In this document: positions 1 through 10,850 of the stretch, piece by piece
Layout: the number at the start of each line of letters is the position of its first letter
Position numbering within the stretch: the stretch's first letter is position 1
The notes under the pieces: model-generated
Told to the model about the DNA's origin: nothing
The model's input: only the letters and a program-made list of their open reading frames with translations
Database searches by the model: none
Position numbers and translations under genes: made by a program
Assembly: GCA_958510875.1 (NCBI GenBank)
Contig: OY294068.1
Location: forward strand, 37,428,297-37,492,296
Source: Endomychus coccineus
Taxonomy: Eukaryota > Arthropoda > Insecta > Coleoptera > Endomychidae
Reading direction: 5' to 3'
DNA: 64,000 bases

Positions 1-906
1 TGTTGCTGTGTACCAGATCTTCATCGTGTTGAAATTTACGTTGAATCATTAGGTTCATCACTAATATTTTGGGATGATTCAGTTTATCGACAAGCATATC
101 ACGACACTATGTACCATAAACATATACTATCATTATTTTTGGTTGTCGGTCTAGGACATTGAAAACCTTTTCGATTAATCAACTATTATCTATCTCATTA
201 ACCAATAATTCCTCTCATTGCAGTATAAAAGAGCTATGACCAATTGATCATGTGACTTTCGTTAATGTTGCTTAAGTTGGATTAGGTTGAATACTTACTC
301 CAAAGATTTCATGATGAATTTGGAGCAGATTTGATTTTTAGATCGTTGTAAACTCATTATTCATGTTGCATAATCTGAAAATTTGTTATTTCATATAAGT
401 TCTTAGATTCAGAAGATTATAATAAGGTATGTGAAACGAACTAAATCGTATAAGAAAAGTAAGAATATGAAAATGTTTGATGTTTAATTTTCTGTTGATA
501 TCTGGCAATAAAATCATCAATAAGCAGGTATGGTATAATCACTTAAGATTATACTACATAAGATATATTAAATATCTGCTTGATTTCAGAGGAGGTTACA
601 TCTCAGCTTTACATCAAATTGTTTTGATTTTCTTATACCACGCTAGGTAGTGGAAACATGAAAATTGTAGTGGCTGATTTGATTGGAGTTTTATGATTCT
701 CTACTTGCATAATAATGAATAGGATATCATATACTATTGTAGCTTTGAGGCAATGTTATTCAATAATCTATTACAAACAAAATAGGGTTATTCACTTATT
801 ACATCAAATTATATGAAGTATTTGTAATCCGGAATGTAATTTCACACAATTGTCGTTTTCACCAAAAAATCGAAGAAAAATAGTTACTGCAAGCAGGATC
901 GCCATG
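1..906. other. non-coding stretch, nothing recognised
   Basis: AT-rich sequence with stop codons in all frames and no ORF of note. I see no recognisable transposon protein, RNA gene or tandem repeat. It ends where a palindromic element begins. Confidence 0.5.
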
Positions 907-1246
907 TGATAGCCATGTTCTTGGGGGTTGTAGTTGGTGCTAAGTGGGTCGAGGGAATTATACCATAGTTGATTTCATGATTTGTTGTAAAACTCACACA
1001 GGTTCATTTTGGCACTACATACAGAGTAGTAAATCATTGAAAAGTAATAGTAACTATATAATACTTTCGTGATACCTAGTCTAAACGAGTTATTACGAAG
1101 CTATCACATAGTTCCTATTACTTCTCAATGAGTTGAGTGTCAGCTACTGTGTAAGTGTTACAATAAACCATGATATCAAGTATGGTATAATTCCTCCCAA
1201 CCTAACTAGCACCAACTAACTACAACCTTCAAGATCCTGGCTATCA
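907..1246. repeat. 340-bp palindromic (MITE/foldback-like) element
   Basis: The left arm (about 907-1058) reads TGATAGCCATGTTCTTGG and onward; its imperfect reverse complement fills about 1094-1246, ending at CCTGGCTATCA. Long stretches pair, for example GAATTATACCATA near 956 with TATGGTATAATTC near 1180. The centre is a short spacer of about 35 bases. There is no coding capacity. A non-autonomous foldback element is the simplest reading. I could not see a convincing target-site duplication. Confidence 0.75.
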
Positions 1247-4200
1247 TAATTGATCTGATTGAAATTACTATTGTGATCAAGTCATTTTAGTCTAAAATGA
1301 AGTTAGTGTTTCCAATTCTACAAAAAAGTATTATGGATTTTATCCGATAACCTTCAAAGGAGTAGTATGAAGAAAAAATATACATGACTCAGATTTCGGA
1401 GATTTTGGTATTGATAATTGTTAAATGACCAATATAAATTAAGTATTATTCTATTATTATTTTGAATGTGGTGAAATAAGTTCTCAGTAATTTTTGGATT
1501 TCGCTGATTATGAACTTTAGGATCGAAAATTTCAATCCAAAATTCCGGATGAAACGCAGGAACAGTTCAGAGAGAACTGTTGAACATTTCAACAATGCGC
1601 TTACCAGGGTTTCCAATAGGTGCAAGAATACCGAGACTAGAATGAAAATAGTATCAATAAATTTAAAAAACATACACGCTCTAAAAGAATCTGGCACCGA
1701 CGCTTCGGAGAAACAAAACTGCTCCCATAAGAACTCATAGAAGCCAGCACTAGCAATGTTCTGGGTTTCTGGCGGCGACAAACCTGCTAGAATAGAATAG
1801 GGTCTGACCACGGGGTGCACAATGTTCCAACTAAGTGGCCTAAGTGCATTCGGGGGCCTACCCCTCCTCGCCTCAAATAATGATGATGATGATGAAAGAG
1901 TCGAATTCGGTGCAATTGGAATAAATCATATATGTTTTGCTCTGAAATTTGTGGAATATTTGGGTATTGATAAGATGCAAATGGAAGCTTGAGAATAGAG
2001 GTTTTGATCACTGATATTCCCAATTATCTTGTACAGTTTCGAAACTACATGCACTGAAAAAGCCGAAGGGTGCGATTAAGAAAATTCATCGGTTTTTGGT
2101 TCGTACTCCGTAAACTATATGGGCTATAGAGTAAGGTTAAGCACTTCCTCAATCGAAACTCTCATCTAACCCAATTTCAAACAAGACGTAGCTCATTCAA
2201 AGAATCGCCAAAGAAATAGTTGGGAATACAACCGCCAGGTGACAGCCTCGAAGCAATGCGAAGTGAAAGACAAGCACATTTCGTTTTCGGCAGTATTGGA
2301 CGAGTTTCTAGGTTCTTCAAGCATCATTTCAATTTCATAATTTTATCTCAAAACGTTTTGATATTTACAAAAATCGATTTTAGGGCTCACCCCATATGAA
2401 ACAGCAGCTCCCTTTGAAAGCAACGAGGTCTCTCATCAATTGTGCAACTAAAAACTGTCTCACTCTGAAGACAGGGAAGGTAATATATACAGAGCTCGTC
2501 GAATTCTGAGGTAAAGAAAACTAGATAGCTTGGATATGACAGCTTCAATATTCGAACTAATATAATTGCATATTATCACACAACTTTGTATCTCAAAATC
2601 ATAGATTCTGCAGTAAATAGTTTGAAGGGCGAATTCAAATTATCACCGGCATATTCTTGTTAAAAGTTCAACATATATTTGACATGGAATATATTCTCAT
2701 CTCTTGAGGTTTTGCTTGCAAGTAAATTCAAACAGATTAAGTAGAATTTACCTATATTAATTGGAAGGGGGACTAATTGAGCAATTTGGGGTGGAAGTTT
2801 TCCCGCAAAGAACAAACTATAATGCTAATCGTGCCATGGGAGATCGCAAAAAAACATCACTTACAACTGAAAGCACAGAGCTGAGCGTTCGAAAGAACTT
2901 TATATACGCAAATGTAAAATTTGGGAAGTGAGTTAAAACCACTCCTGGCAATATTTTTTATCAGAATGTAAGCTTTTTACTTGGTTGTTTTAAGATTAAT
3001 TCGAGGAATCTCCGAATTAAGTGAACTTTACTGTGTTTTTATTCTGACTCCGAAATTGATGCTCATTACACTCGGTGCAAATGCACGCTTCGTATTTTTT
3101 CGTTTGGGAGTTAACCTCGTTAACAATGCTTATATTTATTGTTTTTAGTTAGCAGTTTGCCCCAAATAAATAGTGTAAACTTGTTTAATGAGAAATAAGC
3201 AATAAAAACAAAGGGTCGTTTGCTTTGGTATAGCTTTTACACGAAGTCGTTATATGTTTTAACGCTGCCATTTAGGCATTTAAACTCTATAATAAAACGT
3301 AATAAGGCCTGCTTGAAGAGCTTTATTTTCTACTCATCTGCATAACATATAAATATATACAGTTTACAGAAGGATACAAGTATATTGTTGTGACGCAGAA
3401 TGTTTGAATTGTCTGGTTATTATATTATTTTGTTACGAAATTCTGTGAAGAAATAATGTTATCTACTATAAGGGGACGGTTGTCGAGATTGGTCCTTCTC
3501 CTCTATTGGACCATACCGGTTACGGACAATACTACTTTTACAAGTTTGACAAATCACTAGCAGATGTCGCTCTATTATAGTACCATTGCTTTTGCGTCCT
3601 CCGTGAGACATACATCGTTTACTGCATGTTTTGTTGTTTATTTTATCTAATTGCAATTTCAGCTCAACTTACCATAGAAAGTACCATCGTTACAGTTCGG
3701 TTAATTCCCTAGTTTGGCAAGATTATTTTGTAAACTATAGTTTCAGCTTTTACAATGAAGGTTGAACTCGAAGTTGAACTTGAAGGGATGATGTTTGGAT
3801 TAACGTCATCAGACGAGAGAAAACTTTGTTTTAACATTGCGGAAAGAAATAATGTACCACAAAGCTTCAATAAAGAAAAGGTTGTGCAATAAAAATGGTA
3901 TTACTCTCATTCGTGGTTGTGCTTCTTGTGTGGAAAAATGGAACAATGGATAAGATCTAATGTCAAGAATGTCAGGAATGAGTTCAAGCGATCAGTGGCG
4001 ATGTAACCTCTGAGGAAATTCTGTTTTGTCTGCGTTGCCTCAAAAACCAAGAAATGGAGTATATCACAGGTGTTGTTCCTAATTGGTGTACAATATTCTA
4101 GGTGCTCCAGTCGAGGCAGCAGGTGGTTCATTTGAAGCATTTTTGCCATTAATGGACCACTAGGAAGGGCCTTAAACAATGTATTGACATATTAAATACT

Positions 4201-6679
4201 GAGCTGGAAAATTTCTATCTGAGTTATTGGTGGATAAGAGATGCGGTTATACATTTTTTAGACATTCAGGTATCAATTTGGTAAAAAAAAACAAAAAAAG
4301 GTCGAATCTCGGATACCTTCCCCACACAGAGTTGGGATAAGTATGAAGTTAAAGGCTAATGCCTTCCAAACCCCCGGGTATTGTCACTTAGACTTTGGAA
4401 ATAAATAGGAGCTGTAGGTCCAAAGCAGTTTCACCTAAGGTTTGTTAGAGCCTCGCAGTCCATTAGGATATTGACAGGGGAATCCTTTCACTTCTCGCTC
4501 AGCCTACATTTCATCACCAGAGTAGAATGAATTTAAATACAAAATATATGTTAAGACACTATTTTGAGTTAGTGAAGTTACCCTCAGCTGGAGATAAATC
4601 TGGATTCATTGATTTGCTTCTTCGCACGTGCTTTCCCTTCCCTTCTTGATTAATTAGGTATTCATCAGTATTTTGAATGTGAAAAATCAGATTCATCTCC
4701 TGCCGACGGAAATCCCTTATTCACATTACTAATTCCAAACGAGCACATTTTGTGTTCGAATTTAGCTCTGATGATGGCTACTTGTTGGCAGAATCAGTTC
4801 AGATATCGAATTCATATCAGCGATGTACGAGAAAGTTGTGAGTTAGAGCGAGCCAGAAACATGGTACTGTTGATCAATACGTAATTCGCAAGCCAACTGA
4901 TACTTCACTTTCGGAAGTAAGTCGCGATAGAAGTACGGTTATACATAGATTTGAGAATCTTCAATATCTCGTGAATCTGTACAATGAATGATGAAATAAA
5001 TATTAACAATACCTCTACTTCAATTCAATTCCAATCCTAGCACTAGGTTAGACAAAATTGTTGTGATGCAACATGCATATGATTCAGCTGGACGTCTGAT
5101 AACATAAATAAAGATGTTAGATCTTTTAAAAACAGTCCAGGGATACAATAAAAAATATCTAGATGAACTCCTAAAAAGTAGACAGTAGTGTCATATTATT
5201 CATTTACTCCCTGATTTAAGGACAACATCATGTGGTGGTTGAATTGAGATTAAGCCTGTTCGCTCGAAATCAGAAGCGGACTACGGATAGAAAGCCCGTC
5301 TATCCTCATCGTTGTAGTCTCGCTCGCACTTATTGTATCACTTCAAATACACCGCTCATTCAAACTCAATCTGTATACGAGATTATTGTAAGTTAGAGTG
5401 AGTCAGAGTATTGATTTACAAGATAGACAAGTAAAAGGCCCCAAATATTAACTAATTTGGATCCGATCATGCGCAAACTCCCCTTGTGCAATGTATCTAT
5501 TTCGAAAGTTTTTTCATAATATTATGGGATATGAATTTCATCGCAATGAATGTGAGTTTGAGACATTCCGTTGGCGAAAAATGACATTTTTGTTGTGAAT
5601 AATTGATCTAATATTCAACGTTCACGCCTACTCTATCTCCATCTTTGTCAAACATTAAGTATCTTATTATATCTCAATACACCGGGATCTTATACTCAAC
5701 CTGTATACAGTTACATCGTAGTGATCAGTAAAATTCGAATTTTAGGCAGAATGCCTATTTGGCATTTTTCACCCTTTTTGTTCACGGCTTACCTTTTTCA
5801 ATGTCTGCCTACTCTTGTAAAAATTGCCTATAATGGCTTTTTTTGATTGTACTTATTGTTACGATTTTAACAGATTTCCAATTTCTATAAAACATATTTT
5901 GTATGTGAACTTATGTTGAACTTGTCTAGGATATATCTGTTTGCAGGAATATAGGCCAGGATAAAATGGTAGAACACAAATTAGTTTAATTCTTAGAAAT
6001 CTTTACCAAGATACTAGGCATATTAATTGTAAAAACCGAATCATTCCTAAAATCAAGTACTGATAGCAGAGCTGTGTGTTATTTTATTTCAACGAGTCTT
6101 ATGCTGTGTTTTATCATCGTGTTGCGATGGCAAACCAAAAATTAATATCGTGGGTATCTCCGTAACCAGATTTATTATTGGAGGGTGACGGATTATATTT
6201 TTAAATCTGTTGTCTCTGTTGTTGAAATCTTGACAACAGTTTTTATCTTACAATGGGAATACTCAACTAAAGTTGCGCGTTAATTTACAGATATCAAGTG
6301 CGAAAATATATTTTATTGATCAGCATTGCATCCAGCATGTCGCAACTGTAGTCGGATAAGTGTTTCTTGAATAGCCATAAAAAATAACAATATTTTAGAG
6401 TCGTTCTTGTAAAAATATTGTGATAAACCTGTACCCGATGGAAGTACAATTAGAAATAATTATGTAGAAAACTATTATTTGGGCAGCATGGCAGCATTTA
6501 TCAAGTAAATAGTATATGGGCAACAAATATAAACAAGTTCGAGGTATCTTTGCCTGATTGGTCACAATTTCGTGTAAATACATCAAGAGATATAGAATAA
6601 AATCTTCTGAATTATGAAGAAAACTTAGATAATTTAACATAGGATTATAAAGATGAATAAACGTAAAACATTGAACCAT
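1247..6679. other. long stretch without a recognisable gene
   Basis: Two overlapping ORFs lie on opposite strands (1510-1740 plus, 76 aa; 1446-1820 minus, 124 aa). Neither has a motif I recognise, and at most one could be real. A short GAT-repeat sits near 1877-1895. A similar motif, roughly GTTAGAGNGAGYCAGA, occurs near 4840 and 5390. A poly(A)-rich run near 4288-4302 is followed by a B-box-like GGTCGAATCTCGG, which hints at an old SINE. Nothing else stands out. Confidence 0.4.
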
Positions 6680-6755
6680 AGACGGGATTAAAACTCACAT
6701 TCCTGGATGTCTAGTCCAGCGTGTTTACCAATTACACCACTTCGAGTCTTATATT
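6680..6755 (-). pseudogene. tRNA-like remnant (possible SINE head)
   Basis: Read on the minus strand, this has an A-box-like GTGGTGTAATTGGTAAACAC and then a good 5-bp anticodon stem, CTGGA/TCCAG, closing a 7-base loop CTAGACA. A B-box-like GAGTTTTAATCCC follows. The D and anticodon arms fold, but the T stem and acceptor stem do not pair, so it is not a working tRNA as written. A decayed tRNA or the tRNA-derived head of a SINE fits best. Confidence 0.4.
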
Positions 6756-6942
6756 TTTGTGAATATAAACCTCTCAGAGGATAGTAGATCTACTATTCTT
6801 TGATATTGTCTCTCCCTCTCTTTAGCAAATCGATCAGTGATTAAATTATTCCAAGATTCAAATGCAATTTAAGCAGTCTTTGCATGTCCTTCAACTCCTG
6901 GAAGGTGAACGCAAACATTCTGAGTCCACCGACGTCTACTTT

Positions 6943-7239
6943 TTACGGTGGCTCAGTGCCCACTTGGTCTCTCCATCTTTCCCCATACAAAAGTTTCCCT
7001 CTGTTTCTTCGTCTGTTTCTTTGCCAGATTTCTAAATTGAGAACACCATCTTCAGCTCCATCTTCAGAATCAATGTCCCTCTCTTCCGCCAAGTCTACAA
7101 TCTGCGAGGGTTTCCTCCGTCTTCTCCCTCCAATAACCTTGAGTAATAATGACATTTCTTGTCTTTTACAGAAGAGAACTTGTAGAAAAAAAAATCCAAT
7201 TATAATGAGATCAGGCGCAATGTGCCCGAGAGGCAACAT
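6943..7239 (-). CDS. 98-aa ORF, unknown; arginine/glutamate-rich
   Basis: An open frame on the minus strand has a hydrophobic start followed by a charged stretch: a GGRRRRKPSQ basic cluster, then an acidic ERDIDSEDGAEDG segment, then a second basic run (RNRRRNRGK). The composition looks more protein-like than the overlapping plus-strand frame (6884-7264), which is serine/proline-rich and probably its shadow. I recognise no domain. It could be a fragment of a transposon accessory protein or chance. No neighbouring coding sequence supports it. Confidence 0.2.
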   Translation of the reverse strand: MLPLGHIAPDLIIIGFFFLQVLFCKRQEMSLLLKVIGGRRRRKPSQIVDLAEERDIDSEDGAEDGVLNLEIWQRNRRRNRGKLLYGERWRDQVGTEPP

Positions 7240-7445
7240 TCGATTCTTTACTTATTTGTATTGAATATCCATAAAAGTAATATTGTTACATCATGAAATG
7301 TGCTAAATAAAAAATTGTGATGGAATGAATAAAAAAATACGTACTCAAAAATAATTGACGAAATAGGGGGCAATGAGCCTAACAGAACAAGAACGGAGCT
7401 ACTCCTTACCACGATGACAAGTGAGAACCTAGTGAGGGGGTTCAA

Positions 7446-8690
7446 TGTGCCTCTTCCAGACAGTTAGGACTGGAAGTAACGGGATCCGACGCCGCACTGG
7501 TGAGGTGGGGGTGATAACAATTCCTGGCCTGTACCTGTCAGATCAGATACGCTCGACAGAGGGTTAATTGGAAATAAGAAGAAATATTCAATTCTATGCT
7601 TTAATCAGAGTGTGTTTGATTATTTCCAAATTTCTTATCCATTTTGTAAATAACATAATGAATAAGATAATGAGTGCTTGCAGTTAAAATTACATTTTGT
7701 TGTAAAATTTAGAAAATATTTTGGATAGTAGATTTCCGCGGTTACCTAATCTTGGAAAATATTGGCTTTCGGATAGCACGACGCTATTGTAACGCGAAAT
7801 CCATCCGGAAGCTAAGAGTCCTTATGAAAATATTGTTCCGTTTTTCGTAAGAACGAAGTATATAGGCACCTATTTTGACTGCCATAATCCGAACTCTAGT
7901 GATTAGAATACATTAGATGAACGCACTATCGTTTTCATTGAACATAGGAACTTTTGATGAAATTGTTAGCTCCAAAACGAACGATTCAAAGACTTTTACG
8001 CAAAAGTTTTGTGAGTTGACATCTTCCTGATGATGAAAGAAGGTAGTTACCAGTTTATAGCATGAAACATTCTTGTAACATTTTACGGTACTCGGGCATC
8101 ATGAAATATTCCCTAAAATGTTCGTTGATTAAATTGTAGGAGACGCAGCGGATCATTTGACATTTGTAAATTTCAAGTAATGAATTCTTGAACTGTGATG
8201 TGAATAAGAGCATAGCTTGTGTAATATTCGGAGTGGATTACTTTCGTCCCGCAACAGATATGAAATCAAGAGTGCAAACTGTCCCCAGAGTTTGGCATAC
8301 TAACAGACATTTTACGGTCTCATCAGATGTTTGATAAAGATTCGCCAGCTTTGCGTCTCCATCTTTTCTTTTTATCCTAGTGATATAAAATATTCTGCAG
8401 ATTTATAGAGGCAATCAGAGGGTAAAAAAGTTATATTTTCGCAGATATTTGTGTACGAAATGCTTTTAAAATGACTAACGGCTTTCTCCCAACTCGGGAA
8501 TCGATTTTGAACAGCGAGTAAAGAATTACGATAGTGAAACATCTTCGCAGTATCTTGGATAAGTAATTTATTGACATCTTTGAACTTGATGGTGTATATA
8601 AGTCAGGGCCGACTGAAATCTCCTAGTGATATCGAAAATTCGTTCGACAGATTCGACGATTAGAAAATCGTGCTTAGAGGATCTCATTGT
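7446..8690. other. non-coding stretch, nothing recognised
   Basis: No ORF with a known motif and no obvious repeat. The segment near 7728-7800 (GGATAGTAGATTTCCGCGG) weakly resembles sequence near 55590 (AATAGTAGACTTCTGCGG). This suggests a shared old repeat, but the match is too diverged to define. Confidence 0.35.
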
Positions 8691-8692
8691 AC

Positions 8693-9530
8693 AGGGTGTT
8701 TCAGTTTTTTCGTTCATAACTTCGGCAAACGATAGAACTTCTGAAAATAATAGGGGTCGTTCATATGAAATCTTTCTCTAAATCAGTTTGTTTTCGAGAT
8801 ACCGGGTGTTGAAATTGAAAAAAAAAATTAGTTTCTTGCAAATATCTCTGGAATCGTTCATCGAAAACTTCAACTGCTTTCGTACTCAATCTCTACTCAT
8901 AGTGGGCTATGTTTTGTGTGATGAAAAAATTTTTATTATTCATAATTGGGGAAGATTTTGAAGGGGTTTTGGTTGTTTTTCTCCCCAACTTCTACGCCAC
9001 TGAGAAAAGTACGGTTTTGAGATGCTCGTTTGGACCGCCAATGTTTTCTACACAAAAAAGTACCCTTGGTCTGAGCTCTAAAGTTGACCGTTTTGGAGAA
9101 AAATTTACTTTGATGTTGAAAAATATGGTAAATTTTTTGGTTTTGTTACTAGTTTGAAGAAATTTCGTTTAATTGGTTGAAAATAAATTGTGTTTCAAAG
9201 AATTGACAATGTTTTCCAACATAAAGGTTGATTTTTCTCGAAAATGGTCAAGTTTGGAGCTTATGACACCTTTTTTGTGTAGAAAACATTAGCGGTTCAT
9301 ATGGGCATATCAAAACCGTACTTATTTTAGTGGCGTAGAAGTTGGGGAGAGAAATAACCACTACATCTTCAAAATCTTCACCAATTATTAATAAAAAAAA
9401 TACTCCCATCGCATAAAACATAGCTTACTATAAGTAAAGATTGCTCACAAAAGTTGTTTTCTGTACCATGAACGGTTCCGGAGATATTCGCAAAAAACTA
9501 AATGTTTTTTTCAATTTCAACATTTTACAT
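8693..9530. repeat. hairpin element, copy 1 of family shared with 51.0 kb
   Basis: An inverted repeat with arms of about 350 bases. The left arm begins near 8808 (TTGAAATTGAAAAA) and its reverse complement runs to about 9525. The outer left end, ACAGGGTGTTTCAG at 8693, has no partner on the right, so the right end is truncated. The conserved core (CTTCTACGCCACTG, CTACACAAAAAA, CATAGCTTACTATRAGTA) recurs at 51013-51940 and in part at 37385-37455. The short ORF inside (8909-9157) is an accident of the repeat, since the same region in the other copies has different frames. I infer a non-autonomous foldback family. Confidence 0.8.
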
Positions 9531-9596
9531 TATTGTTAAACAATGATGAACTACAAATTATGAAATAACGGTTTTAGTGACAAGAAAAACTAAATT

Positions 9597-9808
9597 AAAG
9601 TGAGACACACGTTTTACATTCCACAATCACCCTTGACCAAGATAAATTTTAATTTAGAGTTCATTATTGTTTCACAACTGAAATAAATAGTTATGAAATT
9701 TGTAGGTTATTGATGATGTCAGTGTGACAGTGACATAATTATTCCAAACGTAAAGTAGGGCACACGTTTTAGATTCCACAACCACCCTTGACCAAGATAA
9801 TTTTTGAT
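9597..9808 (+). repeat. pair of about 56-bp direct repeats
   Basis: The segment at 9597-9652 (motif CACACGTTTTACATTCCACA, then CACCCTTGACCAAGATAA) recurs at 9753-9808 with a handful of substitutions. The copies are 156 bases apart. No protein-coding content. It may be part of a small unclassified element adjoining the hairpin element on its left. Confidence 0.7.
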
Positions 9809-9864
9809 ATCCCGGTACAAGACATTCACTTTAGGCAATATATGCAAATCAAATGACTTACGAA

Positions 9865-10850
9865 TTCATTCTGTAGAACATCGTAGAAAGGGTGAGGTGT
9901 AGTTTCATGGTCCATGGTTCATCAGAAATCTCGCCTGTTATCCCACCAAAAAGAGATTTCAGGTAGGCGGACAAAACTAGCTCTAGCTAGTTCCCCCACC
10001 ATTTAAATTATTATCTTCATAAATGACAAATTTTGAAACTGAGAATCATTCACTTTTTGGTATAACATCATAATATGTAGATGATAAAAATTCAGTTGTA
10101 AGGGTAAGACTTATGTAGAAAATGCAAAAACTTTTCTTGTAAGTAGGGTAATGGCGGGTAAGAGTGCGGATCGTCCAAGAGTACGTCCTGCCTTTAATCA
10201 TGCCCTCTGTTCGTAGATGGTGCTGTTATGAAGTATTCTACTTACTGCTAAAGCTTCAGGGCAAAAAAAATATTCACCTGCGACTCACACGCTTGCTTTG
10301 TGAAAAAACAAAAAGTAAATTTCTACCCATTCCGATGTAACATTTGCGATTCAATATGTGTTTAATAGATATTTCCGGTAATACCTTAATCAAATTATGT
10401 GAGTATCCTTGGAACTAATGCTTTTGAGGCATTGATCACCATGTTCAGTTTATAGACCATATAATGTCAGTGATTATTTAAATATGCGAGATTCATAAAA
10501 ACAATGTTACTTAGTTTTTAAGATTTTTCAGTGTGATTTTTTAGCGTCATTTAATTCAATGTTTTTTTGGTAATAGATAGTAAGGAAATATGTTATTTTG
10601 AAATAAAGATCTTTCTACGCTATTCTATTCAATGCCAAGCTCGAGACTTGATGAACTTATTCCTACTTCATTTTTCTATCGAACTGTAAAGTTCCTTATG
10701 CCTATAACCTCCAAACCTTCAAGGTAAATTTGAAAGCCGATTTCCTCTCCACACATTACACCGCTGACTCACACGATGTTCTTCGAACATTGTAAGTTTT
10801 CCCCCCGTGTAGTCAACGTATAGTGAAAAAAGAGAGAAGGTTTATCAATA
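9865..10850 (+). pseudogene. CR1-like non-LTR retrotransposon 3' end, interrupted
   Basis: Two pieces, 9865-9990 and 10625-10850, match consecutive parts of the fragments at 53.6 kb and 56.8 kb. The first carries AGAACATCGTA and TTCATCAGAAATCTCG. The second carries AAGCTCGAGACTTG, then CTATAACCTCCAAACCTTCAAGG and the terminal CTCACACGATGTTCTTCGAACAT. In the related copies these parts adjoin directly, so roughly 630 bases (9991-10624) are foreign to the element. The encoded part is the C-terminal tail of a reverse transcriptase (the region after the thumb that ends in a W-N-x-L-P type motif). It is heavily frameshifted. Confidence 0.6.

Noticed and set aside
1446..1820. 124-aa minus-strand ORF, overlapped by a 76-aa plus-strand ORF (1510-1740)
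   Set aside because: No recognisable motif in either; the two overlap on opposite strands in AT-rich DNA, so chance is at least as likely as a gene.
4760..4800. CTGATGATGGCTACTTG as a third hammerhead-like motif
   Set aside because: No stem II partner followed by GAAA, and no pairing stem I.
6680..6755. Functional tRNA gene
   Set aside because: Acceptor and T stems do not pair; kept only as a tRNA-like remnant.
8909..9157. 82-aa ORF
   Set aside because: Lies inside one arm of a hairpin element; the equivalent arm sequences elsewhere are not open in the same frame.
9690..9735. TTGATGATGTCAGTGTGACA as a hammerhead-like motif
   Set aside because: A stem II could form, but the GAAA core and stem I partner are missing.
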